Program-made: the position numbers and the translations under genes
Origin: Burhinus oedicnemus
Taxonomy: Eukaryota; Chordata; Aves; Charadriiformes; Burhinidae
Reading direction: 5' to 3'
Assembly (NCBI GenBank): GCA_008921705.1
Contig: VFFE01007644.1
Coordinates: forward strand, 2,066,871 to 2,130,870
DNA length: 64,000 bases
Shown: piece by piece, positions 25,101-35,700 of the stretch
Layout: each line of letters begins with the position of its first letter
How positions within the stretch are numbered: the stretch's first letter is position 1
Notes under the pieces: model-generated
What the model was told of the DNA's origin: nothing
What the model saw: the letters and a program-made list of their open reading frames with translations, nothing else
Database searches by the model: none

Positions 25101-27260
25101 GGAAAAGAAATAAAGAAGAGAGGAAAAGTTGTGCCAGGGGAGACAATAAAAGGAACTAGGATTAGAGAAAGCGACATAAGAAATTGGGATGATTTTGAAA
25201 GCTTCAATACACAATTTTGAACACTATGTAAAGTACATTTTAAATCATAGTACTAGGTTTTGCAAAGCCATAAGGTTAAATACATGATACGTTATTAGCG
25301 CCACCTTTCTAGAGTAGCCTGTCCCAACAATAAGAATTAGGAGGTCACAGAGAAATTTCCTTAGTGATATGGAATGAAACGCTCTAGAAAAGACTATTAT
25401 TGCTAATAATAGCAGTGCCTGAAGGATTGCCATTACTGAAACTTGGTGGGATGAATCCCATGACTGGAGCGTGGCTATTGATGGCTACAGGCTGTTCAGA
25501 AGGGGCAGGCAATGAAGGAGAGGTGGAGGCATTACCCTCTACATGAAGAAATGGATAGAATGTGAAGAGCTGTCTTGGAAGAATAGCCATGAGCAGGTTG
25601 AAAGCTCATGGGTAAGAATCAGAGACCGAGGCAACAAAGGCAGCCTTGTGGTCGGTGACTACTACAGGCCACCCGATAAAGGGGAGCCTATTGACAAAGC
25701 CTTCTTTCTCCAGCTCCAGGAGGCATCATGTTCACAGGCTGTCGTCCTGCTGGGGAACTATAACCACCACCGGATCTAGTTGAAGATTTTGATGCTCATT
25801 GCAGGAGGGTTGGACTAGAAGGCCTTTAAGGGTCCCTTCCAACCCAAACAATTCTATGATTCTGGTCAAGATCTTAATCTGGCTGTTCTAAGAACAGGGA
25901 GATGAATGTTTTTTGCCTCAAATAATTTTTAGGGTGATACAAAAGCAAACACAGCCATAAAGGATAGAGTTTGAAGAGAAAAGAAAACAGCATTACGGGC
26001 TGTCTATGTCCAATTCTCTATTTTGTCTCTATTTTAAGAAACAAAAAAGAGAGAGGATAAATCTTTAGAAGCCCACATACAGTCCTTTGGGATATTTCGT
26101 GATGAAAAAACACATATAGTTGAAATGAAGAAGGTGATGGAAAGGTGTTGCAAAGCTTACAAAAAAATCCTTGTGATGAACAAACATGACAAGATATACT
26201 TTTTGGGAGACAGAAGAGTTCCTGTTGTCAAAGCAATTAAGAGTGAAGAGGAGCTAGAAATCAGTGAGAAGAGCAATATTATACAAAAGCAAAACAGCAG
26301 AAGGGAACATCATTGAGTCATGGGAATGGAAAGGACAGGAGAAGAAGGAAACGGGAAAGGATAAAGCAAAGAAACGGAAAACTCTTCAGAGAATGATTTC
26401 CATTCTGCCCTCCTGAAGCAGAGTGAGGGCATAGGCAGGCAGCATTGCTCAGCAAACCACAGCAGGTAGGGGTGGGCTTGGTGAAAGTGGCTGGGGGCTG
26501 GCACCCCAGAGAAAGCAGAGCATGAAGGCATGGGATGGAGAGCAGAAGGCAACCAGGGCAGATGGAGAAGGTGTAAAGATTGACCAGAGGGAATGGGCAG
26601 GAAGATCCGTAATCACTACACGGCATTCCTCACAAACTAGGATAAAGCATTATCTCTGCAGCTTTGCATTTCTTGGTTGCCAGGAAGTGAATGGAAACCT
26701 TCCAGCTGCTGGGTTGTGGCTGGCTGCTCTTGTCCCAAGGAACTGCTGTCATGGATGAGCTCTGCCGGAGCGCAGGTGCATGAAAGGAGCTTGGTTTAGC
26801 TTATCTGTGCTCCTGGTATTGAACTTCATTTGTATTTGCAGCATGTTGTAGACAGGGTGATGATATGGACAGTGTGGGCTGTGTATTGACATTGTTCTCC
26901 TGAGCCAGGACAAGCGATTTTAGGCTTGGCACAGAAGGTTAAGAAATGTTTTTAGGAGAAGCTTGTTTTGTCTACACAGCAGTCACTGTTAATACCAAAG
27001 GGGCACTATGTCGAGACTGAATGGTCTCATAATCCAACTAATCCCATTATGCCAAGTTTGTGTAGTCTCTCAGTTTGGTAGCAGTCTCAAAAATCACTGG
27101 TTTCAAGTACTGATTGCTAACCTAGTATGGGCTGAGCTGAACATGGTGCTCAGACCCTTTAATGCACTGACATGTTTGACTCCTTGTAAAACAGCTCAGC
27201 AGAAATATTTTTTTTAACATTTTGTAATTTTTTTAAAATTTGGTAATTTATATCCCATAC
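22163..27260 (-). other. PHACTR3: PHACTR3 intron, about 5.1 kb, with a CR1 insertion
   Basis: The intron begins with GTATGG and ends in CTACTAG. A 13-base T run lies at 22433-22445. A CR1 endonuclease fragment with a 3' tail occupies about 25420-25864 on the plus strand, antisense to the gene. I see no other recognisable feature. Confidence 0.85.
25420..25864 (+). mobile_element. CR1 LINE fragment: endonuclease segment joined to the 3' tail
   Basis: The first 360 bases read as the AP-type endonuclease part of CR1 ORF2. Seen in order are Ile-Thr-Glu-Thr-Trp-Trp-Asp, a Gly-Tyr-Arg-Leu-Phe block, Tyr-Tyr-Arg-Pro-Pro-Asp, and Leu-Leu-Gly-Asn-Tyr-Asn-His-His. The frame has an in-frame TGA near 25510 and another stop at about 25777. 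The usual Asp of the Gly-Asp-Phe-Asn-His motif reads as Asn, so the copy looks inactive. From about 25785 the sequence jumps to the CR1 3' untranslated tail (GGTTGGACTAGAAGGCC, then CCCTTCCAACCC and ATTCTATGATTCTG). Reverse transcriptase is absent, so the interior has been deleted. Confidence 0.93.
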
Positions 27261-27443
27261 CTGCATCTTCTTTCAGCTCATTCAAATGCAGCTCCTCATC
27301 AAGCGAGGTCACATTCGTTGTGGCTGCTGTTGTACTCTCTTGCTGGACCTCTTCTGAGGCAAGTGCCTGGCACACAGGAGCTGGAGGGTCACTCTGCGTT
27401 GCTCTCGTGGCATCATCACCAGTGCAGGCTTTGCCTTCGGTAT
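27261..27443 (-). CDS. PHACTR3: PHACTR3 exon, variable acidic region
   Basis: This 183-base exon has 60 full codons, from Thr-Glu-Gly-Lys-Ala-Cys-Thr-Gly-Asp to Leu-Lys-Glu-Asp-Ala. It is rich in Glu, Thr, Ala and Ser and has no known domain. Similarity to mammalian PHACTR3 is patchy but collinear: a Gln-Ser-Asp-Pro-Pro-Ala-Pro block, a Leu-Ala-Ser-Glu-Glu block and Thr-Ser-Leu-Asp. The acceptor follows a T-rich tract ending TTTTTTTAG and the donor is GTATGG. Phase is consistent on both sides: the leading AT completes an Asp with the G of the 31633 exon, and the trailing G forms Ala with the next exon. It is the fastest-diverging visible exon, so confidence rests mainly on phase and position. 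Confidence 0.92.
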
Positions 27444-28849
27444 CTAAAAAAACAAATCATTTAATCTTAACTAAACCATGAGCAGTGAAAGCTGAAACTC
27501 CCTGCTATCTTCTTGAGAAGCCTCAAGGCTGCTAGTGCTCAGGGGACTGAGATTTGTCTTAGAGCAGCACCTGATTTCTAACAGTGCTGAGCATCTGTAA
27601 CGCAAAACTTGTGGAGACCAGCCCATCTGGATACTAATATCCACCCAGTTTTCTCAACGAGGCACCTTTTTCTGTGGGCATCCAGCAGCCTGGGCCAATG
27701 GCCATTGTGCACGTCCAGGACGGCCATCGTACCCTGGAAGCACCTGCTAGGTGGGAGATGAGCACAAGCATGGGAAATCAGAGGTCACTGGGAGGAGGCA
27801 ATTCCTTGCACGAGCAGAGCTCATGGTGCAGCACGTGCACGGGTTGGTCTGACACGTCTGAGTTGTGCCAAGCTCCGTGCACGGCACGCTGCCATCCAGC
27901 TGCCCCGGCAGTAATGCCAGAGCCTTACCGAAGACAAGGCTGCTAATATTCCCTACCAAGCTGTAGGTTTTGAGCAGTTTGGTTGCTCAGCTTTGAAAAG
28001 CATGTCCTGTATGATTGAGCTGATCAGAAATTCAAATCCCTCTTCGTGCAGACCTAGAAACCGCTCCCTTTGCTTGCTCTGAAAGATTTTTGTGCCAGTG
28101 ATCCCTGCAGCTGTATGCATCTTCGTGACTGAAGCTTTTCTAGTATTCTCCTATTCAGGCAAGAGTCCTCAGAATACAAACTATCCATTCACTTCACGAC
28201 TCTCTCCGAATTTACAAGATCTACATCACCGTTGCAAACTAAAGCAATTACTTGCCGCTCCAGCCAGCGCTCCACGCTGATGGACGCGTCTGCCGTCCAC
28301 CCCGACCCCCTCACTTGTGTTTCTCAGCCCTGGACGCTCCTTTCTGGAAGCTCCTAACAGGGCTGTGTTTTCTTGCAATGATATCATGACAAGTTTCTTG
28401 AATGTTGATTTAAAATAGCTAGCATTCGCAGCTACTCCTTTTTAATGCTATCTGGACAATTTGCAGAGTAATTTATTGTGCTTTTGGGTAAGGGTATCAG
28501 ATTTTGGCCCAGAGATGCTGCGGAAGGGATGCAGTATTTTTGTACGCTGAGCTCACTCAGTCTGCTCATAATCACGTTTGGTGAAAAGTTACTGTTCTTA
28601 AAATAGCCCCTGCAGTAGCACAGTTGCTATGCTACAGGGAAGGGGAGGGGGAAAAAGTTCATTGCCTACATTTCAGCTCATTGTGAAGGCAGCCTATACA
28701 TAATCACCGGTGTATTACCGGCTGCCTGCATTATTTGACAGGCAGCCCTTATCGCTCAGTGCTGTAAGTACAGCTACATCTCATCGGTTTTGCGCTCACA
28801 ATGGGGAGAAATACCAGGGGAAGCTCCCTAAATGTTTTCACGGTAACTC

Positions 28850-29650
28850 CGCTTTGCACGTCCCTCACATCCTTTGGAAAGGCAAGCTGCAGAACAGCTG
28901 TGCCACGGTGACACTGCAGAGACACGAGTGCCGTCAGATCCCGGCCGCTGGAAAGCGTGATGACTAATGAAGTAATGACAAGCAGAAGACAGCCCTGTTG
29001 AAGAATTTCTGTTGAGGAGTGTCTGAAACTCACAACAGTGATGTTCCTGGTCGGAAACGATCGGCTCGTGCTTAGATCCAAGTGGATGTGCTGCTTTGAT
29101 TGATAGTGGGTCCCAACGCCTTATTTTAGCCATAGTTTGGGGACAGGAGGAAGCACAGACCTTCGATCCACTGCTAAGGAAAGCAGCAGAGAGTGTCGGG
29201 TATTGCGAAGTAATGAGAAGCCGCAGAGCTGTAACTTAGTTGGGAGCGAATCCCACTGTGTGCCAGACCCTGCGCCCTGTCGCCTCGTGCAGGCTGCGAG
29301 TCGGTTCCCGGGAGTGCAGCTGTATTTCAGGCTCGGGAGTTCTCGAGGGGCAGGTTGGCGTTGGCCCGGGGCGAGCGGAGCCGGGGAGGAGGGGAGGACG
29401 GAAGGGGCCCCGGCCGGCCCGCTGGCCTGGGGTCGTGTGAGGAGACGGGGTGACATACCCTCTTCGGGTGACTCATCACCAAAGCAAGGACGCTGCGATT
29501 GCACCCTGGGCTGCTCGCAGATGGGCGCAGGTTCTGCGCTAGCCTTGTGGCTTGCTCTGAGCCACACAGTCTAGTTCCAAATGCTGCTTTGCATTTTGAC
29601 AGACCCTGTGCCGCGGAACCGGAGCGCGACACAGCTGCTGCAAATGCATG
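28850..29650. promoter_or_regulatory. CpG-rich patch, candidate internal PHACTR3 promoter
   Basis: In 29281-29460 I counted by hand about 72% G+C and 18 CpG, an observed/expected ratio near 0.8. Most of the window is AT-rich and CpG-poor. Flanking sequence from about 28.85 kb is also CpG-enriched. The core holds GC-box-like runs (GGGGCGAGCGGAGCC, CCCCGGCCGGCCCGC). It sits between two coding exons, where a promoter would give a shorter protein lacking the N-terminal basic region. I found no clear first exon or start codon joined to it, so promoter function is inferred from composition and position. Confidence 0.45.
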
Positions 29651-30723
29651 AGGCAGATCTGGAGATTGCTCAGACTAGAGCTTCGTCCCAGGTTGGGCTG
29701 TTCATGAAAGTCAGCAGGAATCGGGTCCCTGGAAGTGGAGAATAGCCTGATGAAACAAAGGGATTTTAGGATTTACTGTAGTCTTTTAGCATAGTATCGC
29801 TGCTTTGGCAATTGCAACTTACTGCATAAAGGAGGACTTAGCCTTGAAACTGCTGCCACTTCAGCTCACTCCAGGTAGGGCACTAATCATTTGCTGAGAA
29901 TTATTTGGGTCAGTTTTTGATTCCAGTTAATAAGCTGCTTCTCCTAATAATATAATAAAATAACCCTGGAGATTCACACCGCTGTAAAGAAAAATACCTT
30001 GCAGGTGGCTGCAGTGTCCTTCAGCTGACTGTTAGCCGTTCTCTCCTCTCTGGGCCGCAGCGTGGTACTGACAACTTCCGATGTGTATAGGAGCTGTGTG
30101 AACTTTAGTGCAGACAGGTAAGCGGTCTGCTTGCAGCTGCCTCTTTGAAAGCACAGCTTGTCATCGCTTCTCACTGGACTGTATGTATTTATTTAAACTA
30201 TTTTAATTTTGTTAAAATGATCTTGCAACTTAGCATCATCTGTTTCCCTCCCAGCCAGTTCTTGATGCATACAAGAGGTTTCTTGATTCATTATTATTGC
30301 CTTTTAATGTGCTCTACAGAAGTTTTATTTCACTGTGCTTTGGCAAATCTCTAGATACCTGTGTCTTCAAATTCATAGCCTGCGGGGAACTTGGATACTG
30401 CTAACAGAGATGGGGTGTGTTTTTCTATCCCATAGTGCTAATAGGGCAACTAAGTATCTAGAATTATGAGAGGCACCAAGAGTTCAATGGGCAGAATTAA
30501 AAATGAGCTTTCTAAAAACTTCCATTTTAGAATAAACTGATGGTTTGATAGATTATTTTTTTAACTTGAACATAAAAGACATATTAAAATATATCCAATA
30601 AAATAATATGAAAATAGCTTTACTGCAATAAAAAAAAAAAATCCTGTTTAAAATGCTCTTTTTCTGACTCCTCAGTTGCTCAGTTACACTCCAGCGTAGC
30701 ATCACTGAGTATTGTCCCACAGG

Positions 30724-30733
30724 CTATTTATAG
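30724..30733. promoter_or_regulatory. Perfect MEF2 consensus site
   Basis: CTATTTATAG is an exact, self-similar MEF2 consensus. It lies in a PHACTR3 intron about 1.3 kb upstream, in the direction of transcription, of the CpG-rich patch. Such sites occur by chance in AT-rich DNA. Confidence 0.3.
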
Positions 30734-31531
30734 GCATGGCATTTGTTTTATACAAAGAAACTCAATTGTTAGTTTCAAAGAACATAATTTCTATCTACCA
30801 GATTGGTCAAACTCGAAAGGCTGATCTTTCTTCATGACAGTACTTTCTGCTATAAAGTTTTCAAAATAAAGATGGTTTTATATTTTTTATCTCTGTTTAG
30901 GTGGAAATGGCAATTGGGATGTTGTCCATAACACTGGGAGCTCACTTGATCTTGCAGAATAGTCACCCAGATGTCTGTCTTCCTTGAGCATCTGTCAGGG
31001 CTTTTACAGAACCAGTCCTGTGTGCATGTTTCTGACACTTTGTCATCTTTCATTCAGTGACTTCTGCTGAACCTGGTTTGTACTCAGAAAAGCTTTAAAA
31101 TGACACTACCGAATGCTTCATTTTTCCACGTGAATGAAAAACAGGCAGAATGGTAATATGTTTTGTCACAGACTTGGTTTACTGGAAAGACAGCTGAAAA
31201 CATCAGATTAATATCATTTTATGAGACTTGGATCCATGGGTTGTACATGTTAGCTGAATGCATCTGTATGTTTCAGTTTATACCAGCTTTAGCGGACTGT
31301 CTTGGCAGTAGGATTTAGCTAGGTTTAGAGCAATTGCATAAAACATACTTACCAGCGCAGATTTGCACCATGTATAAATCAAGCAAAGACGGAGTTGCAT
31401 TCAAGATAGTAAAACATCAAAAATTAAACTGCATGGATTGATTGCAGCAGGGAAAAATTCGAAGAAAGATGTGCTTATGCAGATACTGAATTTTCCTCTC
31501 TGTTTGGATTGAAGGTTTTCCTCTTTGTTAA

Positions 31532-31560
31532 TTTGATTGTTAGGTTTGATTGTTAGGTTT
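31532..31560. repeat. Short 13-base tandem repeat
   Basis: The unit GTTTGATTGTTAG occurs twice in direct succession, with a partial third unit. It is about 70 bases downstream (in gene direction) of the 31633 exon and does not overlap its donor. Confidence 0.85.
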
Positions 31561-31632
31561 CTTCTTTTGCAATTATGTTTACTATTGTCCTGAAAAAGAC
31601 TCTGATAAAAAGGATAAAGAACTTTTACTTAC

Positions 31633-31710
31633 CTTGTTCCATCATCTCCAGAAGGCCTTTCTTAATGAGCTCATCCCGACCTTGTCGTGCTGTCATCTTC
31701 TTCTCCAGCA
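31633..31710 (-). CDS. PHACTR3: PHACTR3 exon, N-terminal RPEL-like motif
   Basis: This small 78-base exon encodes 25 full codons: Leu-Glu-Lys-Lys-Met-Thr-Ala-Arg-Gln-Gly-Arg-Asp-Glu-Leu, then Ile-Lys-Lys-Gly-Leu-Leu-Glu-Met-Met-Glu-Gln. It is the N-terminal RPEL-like element of PHACTR proteins. The spacing Arg-x-x-x-x-Glu-Leu is kept, but the motif's proline is Gln, as I recall for this position in relatives. The acceptor is TGTGCAG and the donor GTAAGT. The leading TG completes a Val with the G of the 32603 exon, and the trailing G starts the Asp completed in the 27443 exon. The match to mammalian PHACTR3 is nearly complete. Confidence 0.96.
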
Positions 31711-32602
31711 CTGCACATAGTAGCAGCATAACACGGCAGCAGTTAACAACAGAGTATTCATATAACGGTGTGAGAAAGATGTAATGTGGAAGTTCCCTCT
31801 AGTCTCAGCTACTGTCTGCTTGGAAAGGACTGCAAGGATTTTGTTTTGGGGAGCATGGACTGGTCAGCCTGTTTGTGCATTTTCCTTTGTTAAAAGAGCT
31901 GTAAAATCACGCACATGTAGAGCTGAGATTTATGATCTAACCTACTGTCTGATCACACGGGGCACAGTAACAGGGATATTAGAGCCTTCATGTGGTTTAA
32001 TACGGCACATTGGAGCTGCTTCAGGAACCGGTGTCCTTTACTGTGACACTCCACAGGATATCAGGGCAAGTGCAGGAAATTGCACCATCCCATCTTAGGA
32101 AAAGGCAAGTGCGTTTGTCTCCTTACTGGTCCCCTGGGACATCCCTGGAGACTAGCGAGAGCATGCAGTGCGGTGTGCTGGGCTCCTTCCCCACAGACAG
32201 CTGCTTTGGGGAAGGCGTTTTACATGCTGTAACTCCCTCCTGTCACTTTTCATAATGTTACTGTGACCTACATAATCTTCACCCCAAATAAAAGGGGTGA
32301 TGATGCTTGGGGCCATAAATATAGCCTATTTTGGAGAAGGGACAGCCCATGCAAAGCAGTCTGTGTCAGGGCTTGTGCTTCACTCCCGTATTTTGACCTT
32401 TTCTTCTAAATGTACTATATTGTATTATATAGGAAGTCAGCCTGTATGGGCTCTTCCTAGCCTTAAACATTATTAATCTGTAACATGCTGAAATCTCTGA
32501 ATTAGATTTAGATCAGGTCACCATTAACATTTCCTACGTAAGCAAATTTTGCCCAAGCTAAGCTTTGCTCTGTGCAGAATTGCCCTCTTGTTCTCATCCT
32601 AC
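31711..32602 (-). other. PHACTR3: PHACTR3 short intron, about 0.9 kb
   Basis: It starts with GTAGGA and ends in TGTGCAG. I see no other feature. Confidence 0.9.
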
Positions 32603-32764
32603 CTGCAGATGTCTGCTTTAGCTTCTCGTTTTTCTTTTTCCGCCACTTCCATGGTTTGAAGATCCTGCCCAGTGTTGCCAGTTTGCTGTTCCTCCTCACT
32701 GGCGGAGTTCGAATCCCTGAGACCAAGTAGTCAGAGCGCATTGCAGGGGACTGCTCCATCTCAT
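32603..32764 (-). CDS. PHACTR3: PHACTR3 exon with basic region; possible start of a short isoform
   Basis: This 162-base exon has 53 full codons. It begins (Asp)-Glu-Met-Glu-Gln-Ser-Pro and contains [16 protein letters not shown]. The strongly basic block [15 protein letters not shown] follows. This block is a PHACTR family signature, and in relatives such N-terminal basic regions direct membrane or nuclear localisation. The acceptor has a strong pyrimidine tract ending CCCCTCTCAG and the donor is GTAGGA. The exon is phase-open at its 5' end, so an upstream exon must supply one base. The ATG at 32757-32759 has G at -3 and G at +4, a strong context, so it can start a shorter protein behind a noncoding leader. 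Confidence 0.97.
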
Positions 32765-35700
32765 CTGAGAGGGGAAGAGCGAGAAAAGCCAGCTGTTAGA
32801 CAAAACACTTCAGCATAGACCTAAAATCGGCAGGCAAATGGAGGCTCACCAGCTAACCAGCGTTCAGTCTAGTCACCGAGATAAGCAACCTTTCTTTTTG
32901 AAAGAAAGTCTCCGCATTGCTGGAGCTGGCGGCCAGGCTGAGGGACGCCAGTCAGAGAGGTGTTCAACCTCCCTGTGCCAGCCCCGTGCTTCCCACCCGC
33001 TGCTCTCCTGACTCTGGTCTTGCACAGGATCTGTCTGGATGCCAAATATTTCAGTACCTCCACTGCTGCCGTCCCTCATGGATTAATCAGGGCTATTAGG
33101 CCCATAGAGAGGGGGATGTGCTGAATTTGTACACCCTGTGCTTTATTCCGTTGCTTTCCTACCTTTGTCCATGCCTGGGACTCACCAAGGTAGTGGTGTT
33201 ACTCTCCCTCCCGAGGGCTGCGTGTAACTGCGTTACAGCCATCTGAACCGTGGAGAGCTGAGAGCTCCCAATAGCTTTAATAGGAGCACTAGAAATTTAA
33301 CACATCTGTAAATTGTAAATCAGGCCCATGCGGCCTCCAGTTAATCGCGTAAATGTAATGTTCATTTAGAAAAATTTAGACCTTTATGAAAAGCTGAGAG
33401 GAAGTGTGAGAAAGCTCGGGTCCCTTCTGAATTCCCAGCTTCCAGTTCTGTTCTCAGGCCACAGGATATTGCTGCCTTTTAAATGAACTCTTTTCACATA
33501 AGCTAACACAGAACACACTGACTTGTGTGAGCTAATGCAAATCTTTTATATAAGAATAGTTTGTTTGATATGTGCTACGTAAGTAAAATCTTAGAGCTAT
33601 CGTGCAAATTTATTCCTTGAGGAAGCTAAGGGGAAAATTCTTTCCCCTTTGTCCAGCCAAGCCACAGGAATTCAGAGATAATGCTTCAGCTGGAAAAGCA
33701 ATTTAGGTATTTTTACTGTTTTGTCTTGAAAATACGCTGTAAGTTTTGCTTATGGACAAGTCTTGCACAAAACAATACATACTGACTATTCACAGTTGTG
33801 TGCCAGCCAGTACCATGGGAGAAAGTAGCACAGTTCCATAAATGGGGTTATTGATGTCTTTGCTGAGATTTGTATTTGAGCACCAATTCAGTGATTGTTA
33901 AAAGAGAAGGTGCCATCAGTCATCAGACATGTTACATGAATAAAAATTGGATGACAATTTGTATTTTTTTCCAACGATCAGTTATGATTTACATGAGCAA
34001 TGTGGAACTCTGAACATATGTATGTTTCCAAGTAATTTCTCTCTGGAACAACAACATTTATCATAAATTGCTTTATGACTGCAAGATAAAAACTATACAG
34101 CATCTTCTAGGCTTTGTTTTTAAGTTAACAGGGTGAAAATGCTTAAATCACAGCATGGAGGTGGGGATTTCCAAGTAAACAGGAAACAATTTTTGGAAGA
34201 TTATTAAACACAGCAGGGGAATGAACACATTCCTCCTCTTCCATTTAATTTTGAAAATACTGGTAATAGAGATGAATCATTCCGTGAAGACAAACTAAAA
34301 ACTTGGCCACGTGAACTGTCAGAACAGAGAAGAGGCTGTAACAATTCCCCCCCTGCACTGTGCGTGCCCAGTGAACTTCTCTTTCTATGTACTGAATTTA
34401 GAGCATCTTTTGTCTCATTCCACTGAGTTTGTCTGGGGTTTAATTTAGAAGAGATTTAAAATGTACATAAAAATATATTTTTGCCTTTGAAACAATGGTG
34501 TCTACCCAAGATGATATGTATGATTTCCAGTTTGGAGGTCAATATTGAGTTGAGAGCAGAAACTAGCGATGAGCCTAGCACAGAAGGAGGGCAGTAGCCT
34601 ACAGACCACGGCTGAAGTGCCAAGATATCATGCTGCTTTCCTAATTGCGTATTCAAAAATGAGAAGTATCGCAGAAATAAGCTTTGAAGACGTAGAGCTG
34701 CTCTTGATTACAGAGATGGCAATGAGAATGGAAAATGGCAGAGTAGATCTGCTATTAATTTGCTATTATGATTACTTTAAAGCTGTAATAGAAGCCTCAA
34801 GAAATACCATTTGGCCATTTCTTGTGACATCCCTTGAGTGGGAATGGAAATGTTCACAAAATTAGCTCATCTCAAAAGAGCTGTAGATCAGGCTGTAAAT
34901 CAGACCCTTGTCCCTGGAAGCTACAACGGAGTAGGACAGCCTCAGCTCAGCCGTCCCCGCTCCGTGCTTGTGAGACTGCACTGCTGCTCAAGCACTTGTG
35001 CCATTCCAGGAATTTCTCAAGCATGTAAGTGAAGATTAAATAAGGAGCTGATTTAAAGCAGTACCTGGGCAAGTTACTGATCCTACTGCATTTCATTCAG
35101 GATGTAGGTGTCTGCAAAGTGGTTTAGGCATCATCCACATGTTTTGTTTAACACTGGTAGCATGAGATTATTTTACCTTTTTTGCCAGGTAGCAGGGGAT
35201 GCAGACAGAACCAGGAAGTCATTCAAACCCAAATCTATGTGCCTCTAGCAATGTTTATTGTCCCAGATGTTCCTCTAAGAAAGAGAATGGGGAGGTATTG
35301 CAAAGGCAGGAAGAATTCCCCAAGTGCCCTGTAGCGATCAGTGCTGTAGTTTCTACCAGCCCTGTCAACTGGGTTTCTTCCATCCCCTTCTGCCCTCTTG
35401 GGTGTGGAAATGTAAGGATTTTATGCCTTTGGCTTTGGTTACAGATTAAATACACATAGAAATCAAATGTCAAAGAAGGAATAGTAGCTAAAACAAATGT
35501 TCCAGTGGAGGTTTTCGTGGGCTTTTTAACTTTATTAATGCTTCGCATGTGGTACAGACAGTTCTTAAGCAACTGGTTTTATCACCTGGTACATTCTCAC
35601 CATATGCAGTTCCTACACTGTGCATTTGGAGAGATGGACACAAATAAAAATAGATAGAGACACAGTAAGACAGATGTCCTGAAGTCATAAATAACAAGGA

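Larger units (their letters stand above)
27444..31632 (-). other. PHACTR3: PHACTR3 intron, about 4.2 kb, with a CpG-rich patch
   Basis: The intron lies between the N-terminal RPEL-like exon and the acidic exon. It contains the most CpG-dense sequence of the window (28.85-29.65 kb), a MEF2 consensus at 30.72 kb and a small tandem repeat at 31.53 kb, all listed separately. Overlapping open frames on both strands at 29.12-29.63 kb are explained by the low stop-codon frequency of GC-rich DNA. Confidence 0.85.

Noticed and set aside
26125..26316. Lys/Glu-rich 63-codon frame on the plus strand, considered as a pseudogene relic
   Set aside because: The composition follows from A-rich DNA. No parent protein could be recognised and no poly(A) tail or target-site duplication was seen.
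29121..29632. Overlapping open frames on both strands, up to 148 codons
   Set aside because: They coincide with the CpG-rich patch, where stop codons are rare by composition. The predicted proteins are low-complexity Pro/Ala/Gly/Arg sequence.
32700..32718. tRNA B-box-like word (GAGTTCGAATCCC) on the plus strand
   Set aside because: It lies inside the PHACTR3 coding exon, where its complement encodes Gly-Ile-Arg-Thr-Pro. No A box or cloverleaf can be drawn around it.
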